From contig CM069593.1 in NCBI GenBank assembly GCA_035771175.1, positions 49,144,054 to 49,208,053 of the forward strand: a DNA stretch of 64,000 bases, given 5' to 3'. The notes below the pieces were generated by a model. The model saw nothing but the letters and a program-made list of their open reading frames with translations. It made no database searches and was not told the origin of the DNA. Below, piece after piece: positions 1 to 11,100 of this stretch. Position numbers and translations under genes: made by a program. Position 1 is the first letter of the stretch; the number at the start of each line of letters is the position of its first letter. Source of the DNA: Paratinospora sagittata. Lineage: Eukaryota > Streptophyta > Magnoliopsida > Ranunculales > Menispermaceae.

Positions 1-549
1 CCTAACAAGGATTGGAGATCCTTGAAATGACTGTGAAAGTAAGTGTGGGTTCCGAGCGTATGCTCCCTATCGGTGCATAATAAGTAGTTCGTACCACTCC
101 ATTACAAGAAGGAGAGAGATGGTTTTTTTCTATGAAAAGCTTGCATTATTTTATTAAAATTTATGAAAAAAAAATATATTGTTAACATGTATAAATTATT
201 TGCTAAATGGTGCATATGTGGTTGATAAATATTTTAATTGCTTTGAAATGTCATATTTTCCTAAATGCATATGATTGTCACATTAAGAATTATATTCATT
301 GAGTTGTTGTTTGCTCACTTTATTTTCTCCACTCTTTCAGGTCAAAACTCAAAGAAAAAAGGAAAGATTAAAGAGTAATTGTTACGTGATTTAGAGCCTC
401 GCCTTTTGATGTATGTATTCATTAGAGGAAATAGTTACTGTTGTTGTTCCAATATGTATATATTTATCACATACACTGTATATGTATCATCATCTGAATT
501 TTTTTTATTTTTATAAATGGCTACTTTGGGTTTACGAGTTAGATGGCTA

Positions 550-551
<2 letters not shown>

Positions 552-583
<32 letters not shown>
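552..583. repeat. (TA)n microsatellite
   Basis: An uninterrupted run of about 16 TA units lies in AT-rich intergenic DNA. It makes the short open frames on both strands here (runs of Ile-Tyr) artefacts. Length is likely to vary between individuals. Confidence 0.9.
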
Positions 584-586
<3 letters not shown>

Positions 587-822
587 CATGTGGCAATGGT
601 GGATGATATGATTTGATCAATGCATGTATTTGAGTATTTTGGGATATTGTAATACTTTGTGACATGAAAATGATTATTTATTTTGGAATGAACGGATGAT
701 TATATCTATATAGATATTATTTGATTTGTGGTATATCAAGAAATTTGTGATATGTCCATGGGGAGATATCGCTGGAATTTTTGAAAATTTTGAAAATAAT
801 TGTGAGTGTTCTTTGAAGCTAA

Positions 823-870
823 TAATATATTATATACTGTATAAGGGTATGTACAGTATATAATATATTA
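823..870. repeat. Perfect 19-bp inverted repeat (hairpin)
   Basis: TAATATATTATATACTGTA at 823-841 is mirrored exactly by TACAGTATATAATATATTA at 852-870, with a 10-base loop. No gene or transposon end was recognised next to it. It could be the inner stem of a decayed repeat or a cruciform-prone AT palindrome. Confidence 0.85.
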
Positions 871-1319
871 TGCCGGTCATGACGTCAGTCAACGTCAGAG
901 GTGTCATGACAGTAGACCCCACTTGCTCTAACTTTTATGTTTTTTTTTTTGAAAAATTGCAAGTGGCCCCCATTCAGCATATCCAAACTTCAAATATAGC
1001 CACATCATCTGTTAACGGGGTGTTAACTAGTCAAACTAAGGCAAATGGATATATTTAGATTTTAACTTGTGAAATTTAAAAAAAAAAATTGTAATAATCA
1101 GGTCAAAAATCTAGTCACACAGTGCATCAGCTCACATGCGCTCATCCCAAGCATCATATGACCTTCTTCATTGTTCTCCTTCTGTACTTTTCACGAGATA
1201 TATATTTGCAGGTATAGGCATAGGTATAGAAGTATTAATCTTTAGTGAACCTTAAAGGACTAAACTAGCCCTTGTTAATTTTGTTCTCTACTTAATTTTT
1301 AGTTTGGTTTTTTCATTTT

Positions 1320-1530
1320 TATTTTTTTATTTTTATTGAGTAGATACAACAATCCTTGTGTATCCATCCAAGAGGTATTCGAGACCTTGGGCTCAGGACA
1401 ACAACTAATTTCCTTGCCAATTCATTAAAAATTGGAAGGAAAACTGGTGACAGTGAGACTTAAGCCCGAGTACTTCTATTCCTTGAGTCGTGTTCACACC
1501 AGCAGACCAACTCCTCGTGGGCTTTATTAA
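1320..1530 (-). mobile_element. Possible SINE-like repeat
   Basis: On the minus strand a segment resembling a pol III box B (core GGGCTTAAGTCTC, near 1450-1465) is followed by a sequence ending in an A-rich tail, seen on the + strand as T-rich DNA at about 1316-1335. This arrangement suggests a tRNA-derived SINE in reverse. No target duplication was seen and the family is not established, so the call is tentative. Confidence 0.3.
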
Positions 1531-1839
1531 TAGGGTTTTTAAGAGTTTTTGAGTCTTAAAACTTTTTGAAATAAGAAACTAGATCTTCCTTAAAATTAAA
1601 TAAGAGAATAGTTCCTCAGGTAGACCTCACTTCCCCACTTGCTCACTTGTCTTTTAAGAAAAAAGGCAATTTTACCATTTACATGTTATTTAAATTTAAT
1701 GGAAATTTAACCAACAACTTGTGATTAAAAATTGATGGAAGCTACTTGGTTTTGAAGATCTATTTGTACTCTTTCTAACACATCTTAAATTACTAAAATT
1801 AAAGTTTGAACGCAAAAGTTATAGCTATTTAAAATTAAT

Positions 1840-2470
1840 CATTATTATATATTGATTAATATACCGATGATGATGATCGATTGACACTGATAAATATTGA
1901 CAATATTGATTAACATTGATTAATACTTATATATACATCGATTAATACCAATTCAGTATCATAATATACTAATTAACTTCAAGTGGTTATAACTTTTTTA
2001 TTCATATTTCGATTTGAATGATTCAAGATGCGTTGAAAAAATGGATTCTATTTCGATTGTTGTTGAATTACAAATAACATGTGAAGGAAATTTTGTTTTT
2101 TATTGGATTGGAACCCAATGATTAGAAAGTGACCGGAGTTAGTAGGTTTTGTAGGTCTCTTAGTCTTATTTTTAATGTATCGTGAATCACTTAAATTAAA
2201 GTTTGAATGATAATATTATGACAAATTAAAGTTATAGGTCACTTAACCGTATAGATTAATTAGTTTACCTATATGTGCATAAAAAAGTTTACCGATAAGT
2301 GAAAAATCTTACCGATCGGTTAAAATGTATACTGATTGATCAATTTAACTAGATAATAAATTATTTTACTTACCAATTGGTAAATAAGTTTATTGATCAA
2401 ATAAAAATGTTTACCGATCGGTCATGTAATTGATCAATTAGTAAACTTGACCTTTTAAATGGCCAATCGA
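1840..2470. repeat. AT-rich DNA with recurring GATTAA and TACCGAT motifs
   Basis: Short motifs such as GATTAAT (about 1850-1955) and TACCGATCGGT or variants (2289-2430) recur irregularly. Sentences around 1790 and 2190 share an AAATTAAAGTTTGAA core. It looks like degenerate, simple-sequence-derived intergenic DNA; no coding potential is visible. Confidence 0.4.
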
Positions 2471-2576
2471 TGTCATGATAAAAGGAAAATGTCGTGTAGA
2501 TGCAGGAGACATGCAGGACTTTGGCATTGTTGGATCAAGGCTTCAATGTCCTTATCTAACAAATATGAGAACCTTA

Positions 2577-2788
2577 GGCTGCATTTGGTTCATATTTCGA
2601 AAATAATAATATAATTTAAAAATAAAAAATTTAAAAAATAATTTTTTATCATTTTCTAGAAAATAATCTGTTTCCTTAACAAAAGAATAAAAAACTTTTT
2701 TTTAAATCTTTTGAACCAAAAAAGTTTTTGATGTTTTTAGATTTTCGAATACAAAAAATTATATTCGAATCACGAACCAAATGAGGCC
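2577..2788. mobile_element. Tourist-like (PIF/Harbinger) MITE
   Basis: The 212-bp AT-rich element starts GGCTGCATTTGGTTC and ends GAACCAAATGAGGCC, which are inverted repeats of each other with few mismatches. It is flanked by TTA at 2574-2576 and 2789-2791, the target duplication typical of PIF/Harbinger elements. It has no coding capacity and would depend on a transposase supplied elsewhere. Two other elements in this window (41495-41691 and 59891-60118) have the same design. Confidence 0.75.
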
Positions 2789-2791
2789 TTA

Positions 2792-3640
2792 GATTTCTAT
2801 CACGTCTTGCTTTTATATTGTTGGATAAGACATTTACATATTTAAATACATGTACATAAAAATAAATGAGATATCCATTATGCAATCCTAAAACTTTTTT
2901 TCTTTTTTGATCTACTAGGAGATGATAAGAGGAAAGGTGAGAACGCCTAATAGGGCAAAAGGCAAGCAATAGACTTTAGGGGAAAGAAATACTCTGACGT
3001 TTGTACAAAAGGGAGGCGGATGCCAAACTAGGTACGTTGGTTCACAAACTCCTTGAACATGTTATATACACATCTTAGTACTTGTACCACAAGACATGCT
3101 CCACCACAAGATTATATGAACTTGTACCACTAACTTCAATGACTGCTTGAAGCACACAAGTACTTCATATGTCAATAAACAATATACAACACGGCATTAC
3201 CTTAGTCAATCTCTATTGCATACTTTAGGCACTAATTGTGGTGGTTGTCTTTGTTTTTTTTGGCTACCGGAATTTTAGCATTTAGGTGGTGTTTTTTTTT
3301 TTTTTTTTTTTGCGATAAAATTAATTTACCTAAATTCAAAGTTATTATCGGACACTGAAACGAAAACTTCTCTAACAAAGTTTTTTACATCTACAAAAAT
3401 TTAAAATTAAGATCTCTTACTTAAACGATCAGGGCCTTCGATCCAAGCAGGCCGTCGTTGGTTATTGTGATTGTTGTTGAGACATCAACAAATGTGTTTT
3501 TTTAGGGCGGTTGTTAGTCTTTTTGTCCTTACACAAGATCGAAGTATGCAAATGTTAATGTTTTTAGAAAAAGACGTTTTGGGAAATTAGAGCGGGGTAC
3601 AATAGTCATTAAAAAAGCCGCAATATTTAAAAGTCAAGAA
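2792..3640. other. Intergenic DNA upstream of tubulin, nothing recognised
   Basis: The stretch contains a long T run (about 3292-3311) and low-complexity A/T tracts. I see no open frame of interest and no mobile-element ends. Confidence 0.5.
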
Positions 3641-4150
3641 GTAGTTTTTGAAATTTCAATCAAAAAGAATATAAACCATCCGATTGTTCCATCAAACGGT
3701 GTCAAATCAGCCTCCCAGATAAAGGAGGGAAAGTACACCAACCGTAGATCTCACGCATCTGTCCTTGCACTCACCTATACATACAACCATTTGTAATTCT
3801 GTAGGGTTCATCGTTTTCTCAGTCTTCAAAAAAAGAAAAAGAAAAAGAAAAAACGAGCATTTTCTCCGGCTCGATCTCAAATTCTACACTTCTCTTTTCG
3901 GTTTCATCGATTCCACAGCGAACCCACCGCGAAATATCAAGTCTTTCCGTTCGTTTCCGGTAAATCTTCGCTGTCTTTTCTATATTAGTCGAAAAAATAT
4001 TTATTATTAGCACCTGATTCGATGACCTTGTTTTACATCAATCAAATGTTCCAGATCTGTTTCTGATTGATTTATACATTTGTTGAATTTCCGGTGAGTT
4101 TCTTCAATTTTTCTGATAATTCCTGAAATCTGTGTGAGTTTTTAGTAAAA
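3640..4150 (+). promoter_or_regulatory. Beta-tubulin promoter and 5' leader
   Basis: A TATAAA box at 3670-3675 is a reasonable core promoter candidate; a second, weaker TATA-like stretch lies near 3776. The 5' leader would then be up to about 450 bases. It contains possible donor sites (GTAAAT at 3960, GTGAGT at 4094) and an acceptor-like TTTTTAG at 4139-4145, just before the start codon, so a leader intron is possible but unproven. Transcription start and leader splicing are inference. Confidence 0.45.
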
Positions 4151-6153
4151 ATGAGAGAAATTCTTCATATACAAGGCGGACAATGCGGGAACCAGATTGG
4201 TTCTAAGTTCTGGGAGGTTGTGTGCGATGAGCATGGGATAGATCCGACCGGAAGGTATACTGGAACGTCGGATCTTCAGTTGGAGCGTGTTAATGTATAC
4301 TACAACGAGGCTTCTTGCGGGAGGTTCGTTCCTCGCGCAGTTCTCATGGATCTGGAGCCTGGAACTATGGATAGTGTGAGGACCGGTCCTTATGGACAGA
4401 TCTTCCGTCCTGATAACTTCGTGTTTGGACAGTCCGGTGCCGGTAATAACTGGGCAAAAGGCCATTATACCGAGGGCGCGGAGCTTATTGATTCGGTTCT
4501 CGATGTCGTGCGAAAGGAGGCCGAGAATTGTGATTGCCTTCAAGGTATAGTGTAAATGATTTTCTTTTTTGGTTCTTATAATTGATACTTATTGTTCTAA
4601 TGGTTAGGTGTTCATTGCTCCTGATATTTGATTTGGATTGCATCATTGATTTGTGTTGTTTTGGTTCTTTGGTTGATTTTGATTTAATTTTAATTTTTGA
4701 ACAGGTTTTCAGGTGTGTCATTCATTGGGTGGAGGAACTGGTTCTGGAATGGGGACGTTGCTCATCTCGAAAATCAGGGAAGAATACCCTGATCGGATGA
4801 TGCTTACGTTCTCTGTGTTTCCTTCGCCTAAGGTTTCAGATACTGTTGTTGAGCCATACAATGCGACCCTCTCTGTTCATCAGCTTGTGGAAAACGCTGA
4901 TGAGTGCATGGTGCTGGATAACGAGGCTTTGTATGACATTTGCTTCAGGACTCTCAAATTAAGCACTCCTAGCTGTGAGTAATTTTTTTTTCTTTTTTCT
5001 ACTGTTATTACTTGAATCTATTAATTGCATACGGTTAATAATCTGGCTTATTGTACAATGCATTTGTATAGCTTGTTTCTCCATATCGCTTTGTATCCCT
5101 TCTTGATTTTCTATGGATGGTATTGTGTTTCATTGGTTTCATTAATTTTGCAAATTCTCTTTTAGAGGAAAATTTCAGAAATTTCAAATTATAAGTGTGG
5201 TGATAGTATCTTAACTTTACGATGATGATGGCAGTTCAACAACTGCAAAATGTGCGGCACAAGATATTTCAGACTACATTTACAGTGTTTTCATTTGTTA
5301 GTGCCAGGTTGACTATGCTCTCTGTACATCTTTCATTTGCTGCAGTAACTTTAAGTTTCACGCTATCCTCCTTATTAGTTTTTAACATGGAACTGCTGGT
5401 TCTTGATTCACCTAATTCATGGTTCTGTTGTGCTGTATATTTGTGGGATTCTCATACCCTACATTTGTTGCCTTAGTTGGTGATCTGAACCACTTGATCT
5501 CTGAAACCATGAGTGGTGTTACGTGCTGCCTGAGGTTCCCTGGACAGCTTAACTCTGACCTCAGGAAGCTTGCAGTCAACTTGATCCCATTCCCACGTCT
5601 TCACTTCTTCATGGTGGGGTTTGCACCTCTTACCTCACGTGGGTCTCAGCAGTATCGATCTTTGACAGTGCCAGAGCTGACACAGCAGATGTGGGATGCC
5701 AAGAACATGATGTGTGCTGCTGACCCTCGCCATGGGCGCTACCTCACTGCATCAGCCATGTTCAGGGGTAAGATGAGCACCAAGGAGGTTGATGAACAGA
5801 TGATCAATGTCCAGAATAAGAACTCTTCCTACTTTGTTGAATGGATACCAAATAATGTCAAGTCAAGTGTGTGTGATATTCCACCAAGGGGACTCTCAAT
5901 GGCATCAACTTTCATCGGTAACTCTACCTCCATCCAAGAAATGTTCAGGAGAGTGAGCGAACAATTCACAGCTATGTTTAGGAGGAAGGCTTTCTTGCAC
6001 TGGTACACCGGGGAAGGAATGGATGAGATGGAATTCACAGAGGCTGAAAGCAACATGAACGACCTTGTCGCCGAGTACCAGCAATACCAGGATGCTACTG
6101 CCGATGAGGAAGGTGATTATGAAGATGAGGAGGATGCCGATGAGGATATGTGA
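4151..6153 (+). CDS. TUB: Beta-tubulin, three exons
   Basis: Encodes the beta subunit of the alpha/beta tubulin dimer, the GTP-binding building block of cytoplasmic microtubules. Exons are 4151-4544, 4705-4974 and 5477-6153, all joined by GT-AG introns, giving 1341 bases or 446 residues, the normal plant length. The protein begins MREI, the tetrapeptide known in beta-tubulins to mediate cotranslational autoregulation of tubulin mRNA. The tubulin signature GGGTGSG falls at residues 140-146, spanning the GTP phosphates, in exon 2. Introns interrupt codons 132 and 222, as expected for plant TUB genes. The C-terminus is a Glu/Asp-rich tail ending in DEDM, the surface used by microtubule-associated proteins and modifying enzymes. 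No frameshift or stop was seen, so the gene appears functional. Which isotype it is cannot be decided here. Confidence 0.97.
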
Positions 6154-6260
6154 AGTGAAGAGAGGTACCTGTAATGTTGATGCAGAGATCTTGGAAAATT
6201 TTGGTGTCATCTGCCTAGTTCCATGATAAAGATATAATAAAGTACACTCGAGAACTAGAA
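6154..6260 (+). terminator. Beta-tubulin 3' UTR with poly(A) signal
   Basis: AATAAA lies at 6236-6241, 83 bases after the stop codon, with T-rich sequence downstream. It is the best candidate for polyadenylation; longer transcripts using later signals are possible. Confidence 0.5.
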
Positions 6261-7660
6261 AAGAAAAATGTGGCCCTTTTATTCCCTCTAATCTCCTTTT
6301 CGAAATGGCTATAGTAGATATATCATATATCAACAACTGGAAGAGATGTTATACTTTGTTCTACCTCTTCTGCCTTTTATTTGTTTGGATTCTGTTTTAC
6401 TTTGCTACTAGTTATGCTTCTAGCTGTATTTGTTCTTTTCTGTATTACATTTCTTAGAAACTCTTCCAGTACAAGTTAGCTTTGTGGTTTATATTGCTCC
6501 ATTATCAATATATGGGAGTTGTTTTTTCCAATCTTTTCATTTACTGTCCCTGCCTTTCTGTTGAGGTCATCAGATGCTGTTCTGATGCATAGGATTTGCT
6601 ACAAACTAGAGAAAATCTACTTTGTTCAAGCATGTCTCCTCACATGTTGGAGGAAACAAAAAGCTTTTTTTGGTTGAATTCTGGCAACCATCAACTGAAG
6701 AAGTGTTTTACACATTTCTTACTTGCATCACTCTGACCTTGTGTGGATAGTGGGTGGTCTTATTATGTGCAGTTTGGTGTGGTTTAAGATTTGCCTAGCC
6801 GGGGCTACTTCAAATGCTTGGAGCTGTTTCCATACCAAATCAATTGGTTTTTTGAGCTCTCCAGCCTCATGATTAGTTTACAGTAGCATCAAATGGGCCA
6901 CTATTTGTTATCCTTAACTGAGATGGGAGCATAGAAAGATCACAACTTCCCCTCTTCCTTGTCTTGTAAGAGCTTTTGATGTTCCGAAAAAAAAAAAAAA
7001 AAACAGAAAAAAGAGCTGCAAAAATGGAATGGAGATAGAACATCTGTTTATGGATTTTTTTTTTCTGAGGAAAAAGTTCTTTAGGCTTTCACAAGTCTCC
7101 CTCTTAGTGATTTTGAAAAGGAAATTCAACATTGTCTCTCTGATCTTTCCTTTTCAGTTTTTTTTTGGCAAAACCTTTGAATCACCAGTGGTATATTTTG
7201 TTTCTACAGAATTCATGTATGTGAATTTTGGACATCTTTAAACACAATTAGTTCTAATCTCGAAACAGAGAAGAAAAGATTACATTAGAAAGCTGATAGC
7301 TAGCATTAAAAAAATACAAAGTGATTGTCAAGATACTACTTAATCAACTACTTAAAAAAATACAAAATCGATTGACAAATAGAACCAAGGAAACAAATTT
7401 ATATAACTAATCACATTGAGTTGGGAGAAAGATTAATTAAGTTGAGTTGAATGAGTATATTGTAAGAGAAATGCTTAGAGGCAATGTAAAAAAAAAAATT
7501 GCTTCTAAAGAGTTATTACATCACGTCGAACCACGTGTTGCATAAGTGATTTGAGGCAACTAACAGTGATCATAAACAATGTAAAAAATGAGTGTTTCTT
7601 AAGTGTGTTGTCAAAGCATTACTCATTTAATTATATTTTTCCGAGATGGATTGGTAAAAA
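6261..7660. other. Spacer between tubulin and ECM29
   Basis: Non-coding DNA, probably partly tubulin 3' flank, with an A run at 6987-7003. A short piece at about 7408-7450 resembles the 3' end of RTE-like LINEs (TTGAGTTGGGAGAAAG followed by AGTTGAGTTGA). A CACGTG core at 7531-7536 is a possible G-box. No gene recognised. Confidence 0.45.
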
Positions 7661-7949
7661 TTCCTCAATTCCAAGTAGGGGATTGAAATTTAATGTTTCT
7701 TCAAAAAAAAAGAAAAAAACCACCGTAAAGGCGTTGGGTTCGCCGGTCGAAGCCAACGGTTCATTTTCGAGTGGGCCGAGTTTCAAATCCGATGAACCGG
7801 CATTCAACCACATATAAACCACAGAGCCTATATTCTCGCTTCGAGCCTCGCGAGCTTTTCTTCCTTTGTAAGAAATAGAAACTCTTCTTCTCTCTTCTCT
7901 TTCCCTCTTTCCCTCTTTCCCTCTTTCCGAGTTCGCATCCAAAAAGACA
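7661..7949 (+). promoter_or_regulatory. ECM29 promoter and pyrimidine-rich 5' UTR
   Basis: TATAAA occurs at 7813-7818, about 130 bases before the start codon, a plausible core promoter. The leader contains a C/T-rich tract (about 7880-7928) with a TTTCCCTC unit repeated roughly four times, common in plant 5' UTRs. The start context is ACAATGGC, favourable for plants. Confidence 0.6.
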
Positions 7950-8123
7950 ATGGCAGAAGCTTCAGCGCAAGTGAAGTCTGACGCCGAGATTGAAGAAATT
8001 CTGGACAGAATGCTCACTCGTCTCGCTCTAACTGACGATCCCAAGCTCGAAAGCTTGCTCGCCAAGCTTCTTCCTTACTGTATTTCCTCTCTGTCTTATC
8101 AGTCTGTCGCCGTCAGGAAAAAG
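7950..8123 (+). CDS. ECM29: ECM29 exon 1 (residues 1-58)
   Basis: Begins MAEASAQVKSDAEIEE and ends SVAVRKK, the start of the N-terminal ECM29 (proteasome stabiliser) domain. The exon ends AAAAAG before GCAAGA, a GC donor; no GT donor nearby keeps the family alignment with exon 2. Phase 0. Confidence 0.93.
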
Positions 8124-11100
8124 GCAAGAATCGTGTTCAATCTTGTTCTGTTTCTTGTTCTTTGATTGATTTTTTTTTTAAGTTTTTTTAATTTAATTGT
8201 GAGGTCACTCTATTGGTTTAGTCGCTTTCGATTGGGGAATTCGCGGAGCGATTCGTAATGCCTAGCATTTGCATTTTCGTATTTGATGGATTGATGCTGG
8301 TTTTATGCCTTTTCTTGTCAATTTCTTGGAGTTCTTGATTGTTGATGAAATCTTTTTATTGGCGATTTTCTTGTTTTTGGATTAGTGAATACGTGGTACT
8401 ATTTAATTATATCAAACTATTGATAGATGCTGGTTTTATGCCTTTTCTTGTCAATTTCTTGGAGTTCTTGATTGCTAATGAAATCTTTTTATTGGCGATT
8501 TAGTTCCACGTATTTGCATTTTGTTTTTGCCTTTTCGTATTTGATGGATGGATGCTGGTTTTATGCCTGTTCTTGTCAATTTCTTGGAGTTCTTGATTGT
8601 CAATGAAATCTTTTTATTGGCGATTTTCTTGTTTTTGGATTAGTGAATACATAGAACTATTTAATTATATCAAACTATTGATAGATGCTGGTTTTATGCC
8701 TTTTCTTGTCAATTTCTTAGAGTTCTTGATTGCCAATGAAATATTTTTATTGGCGATTTTCTTGTTTTTGGATTAGTGTATACATGGAACTATTTACTTA
8801 TATCAAACTGTTTATTTATTTATTTTTGCTTTAACTCGGTTGTGTTAATGGCTGTTTTTATTGGTGAATCAATGGAGAAATTCACGATCGCTAACATTTG
8901 CATGTTATGTTTGATGGACGCTTGTTTTATCCTTTCTTTCTCTATTTTGCATGTGTTTTGGAGAAGAAAATGATAAGAAATCACTTTCAAACTTGTATTC
9001 TGACTACCTAGGAAGTAGGAAACTATGAAAGTATCCCTAAGTTCCTCCATTCCTATGCCTTAATTTCAATTTCAATTTCAATTTAATTTAATGAGCAACC
9101 TTCTTTGCCATTTATATGAGACAAATCCAATTTAGCTGCAAAAAAGCACGATGAATATTAATCAAACTTATAAGAACAAATTTATCTTCTTGATCAAGGC
9201 CTACTTTTTATAGGTTTGACTAGGGTCTATTGTGCTTTCTTTCTTCTAAAATTGGAGTTAATTTGTGTAGTAGGAGTCCAAATTGCTTAAATTAAATTGG
9301 AATAAGGCCTACGGATGGAGAAAATCTGGGATACTTCCATAGTTGCATAGGTGCCTAGAGTACAACTTTGAAAGAGATTTATTGTTAGGGACCTCAGAGG
9401 AGAAAACTGATAAAATGGGATAAAACTGATTAAGATGGTTCAGACATGTAAAATAAATACTATTAGTTAGATGTACTAGTTAGTAAGATTGACAAATTGA
9501 CTATTAATGGTAACATTAGAAGGAGAGGAAAACCTAAAATAACATGGATAGTAATAGTTAAAAAAGATATAGTTATTTGTAATATAAGTTATAACTGAAG
9601 ATAACCCCTTGATGGAGTAAGGCTTTCTTGAGTTGAGTGAAGTTTACCAATTCTTAAACTTAACATGAAACTATCATTCTGGATGTTTGATAAATAATAT
9701 GGGAAAGAGCCATTGTTGTCTCAACGTTAGAGTTAGTAATGCTCAGAAGCTTATCAAGGAACATTTTCTTCACGCAAGTCAAGAATTTCAACCACCATTA
9801 AAGGAAGACAAATCTTAGAGGACTTTACAATGCTATTGAGCATCTGACGATCTAAAATCATGGAGGATGGACTGATTGTTGATTTAACTATTTCCAACTT
9901 TCAGAGGATCAATAGGCTTGTAAGAATGGAACTTGTGGAGTAATTAGGGATTAAATTATTGATTTCGTATTTTCCACCTGGAATTGCTCTCAGATTATGG
10001 TAATGAAAATGCTGGGAAGCAGAAAGAGTGACTACTTTTGTTGTTTCTTTCTATATGTTTTTTTAATTACAGTTATGTGGAGATAGCTAATCTGAATCTG
10101 GTCAAATAAATACAAGAATATAAACTCCAGGTCTTGGGATTAATATGTTATAAAAAGGGGGGTGGGAGGGGGAGAGGGGAGGGGAGATAGAGACAAATAT
10201 GGCATAAATAAGGACTTTTTGTTTTAAAAATTTGAATATTTGCCATTCGTTAGTCAAATTGGTGTTATACCATCAATTAGGGGCTAACATGGGTTAAACC
10301 ATAGCACAATAGTTTGACACGAGCTAAGCAAACGATATTGTCATGGATTCAATTTTCATACATCTTATGGATTGGCATGCACTCTTTGACATGCATTAGT
10401 CGTTTTACTTTCACAACTGTCTTTTGGTATTTGCCTGCTCTGCATCAAACAAGATTTTCTTTTTTGATGATATTTCTTTTGTCTGCACGTATAAGATCTG
10501 GTTGTATATCTTGATCTATTGGATCACAGTTTTTCCTGTTTCAACTTTTGCCGCCCTTGTTATAATATTGATAGGTGATGGAGATATTAACTCACGTGAA
10601 CAAGCGAGTGAAGCACCAAATGGAGATTGGGTTGCCTTTATCAGAATTGTGGAAGATGTATATAGATTCCAATAGTGCTCCTATGGTAAAGAACTTTTGT
10701 ATTGTTTACATTGAGATGGCATTTGAGCGCTTAAGTGTGGAGGTTAGTATTTCTGTTGGGTCATTCTTTTATTAATTGAAGTCGTATGAGTATTACTGGC
10801 TGATTTTGAATTAATGCTTTCTACAAAGAATTCTGGAATTTAATATTAACCAGGACCTTCTTTGCTATAGGAAAAGATAAATATGGCACCAGTGCTGGTT
10901 GCTAACATCTCTAAGTTGCCTCCTCAACATCAAGATATAATACTAAGAAGTGTGGTGATGGTAAAGTTCTATATATCACTCCCTTCCTTCTTGTTTCTTA
11001 GTTATTAATTAGCGTTGTTTAACTTGTAAAAAGGAATCAAAATATTATATTTTGGGTATTCTCCTCTTCTTTTGTACTAGATTTGTATCATCTGGTTGTG

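Larger units (their letters stand above)
1..1320. other. Intergenic DNA, no gene recognised
   Basis: No convincing coding sequence was found. The stretch holds the TA microsatellite, the 19-bp hairpin and several A or T runs. The part from about 320 to 410, an A/G-rich stretch after a polypyrimidine-AG, could be an old retrotransposon LTR fragment, but I found no matching partner and do not claim it. Confidence 0.5.

Noticed and set aside
413..665. Small open frames on both strands across the TA repeat
   Set aside because: They are produced by the (TA)n run (Ile-Tyr repeats) and have no family features.
4142..4543. 133-codon minus-strand frame antisense to tubulin exon 1
   Set aside because: Shadow of a conserved exon in the opposite frame; beta-tubulin identity is certain.
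5222..5476. 84-codon frame before tubulin exon 3
   Set aside because: It lies in intron 2 and runs into the acceptor; the conserved junction at 4974/5477 excludes it.
5905..6336. 143-codon minus-strand frame over tubulin exon 3
   Set aside because: Antisense shadow of coding sequence and 3' UTR with no recognisable protein.
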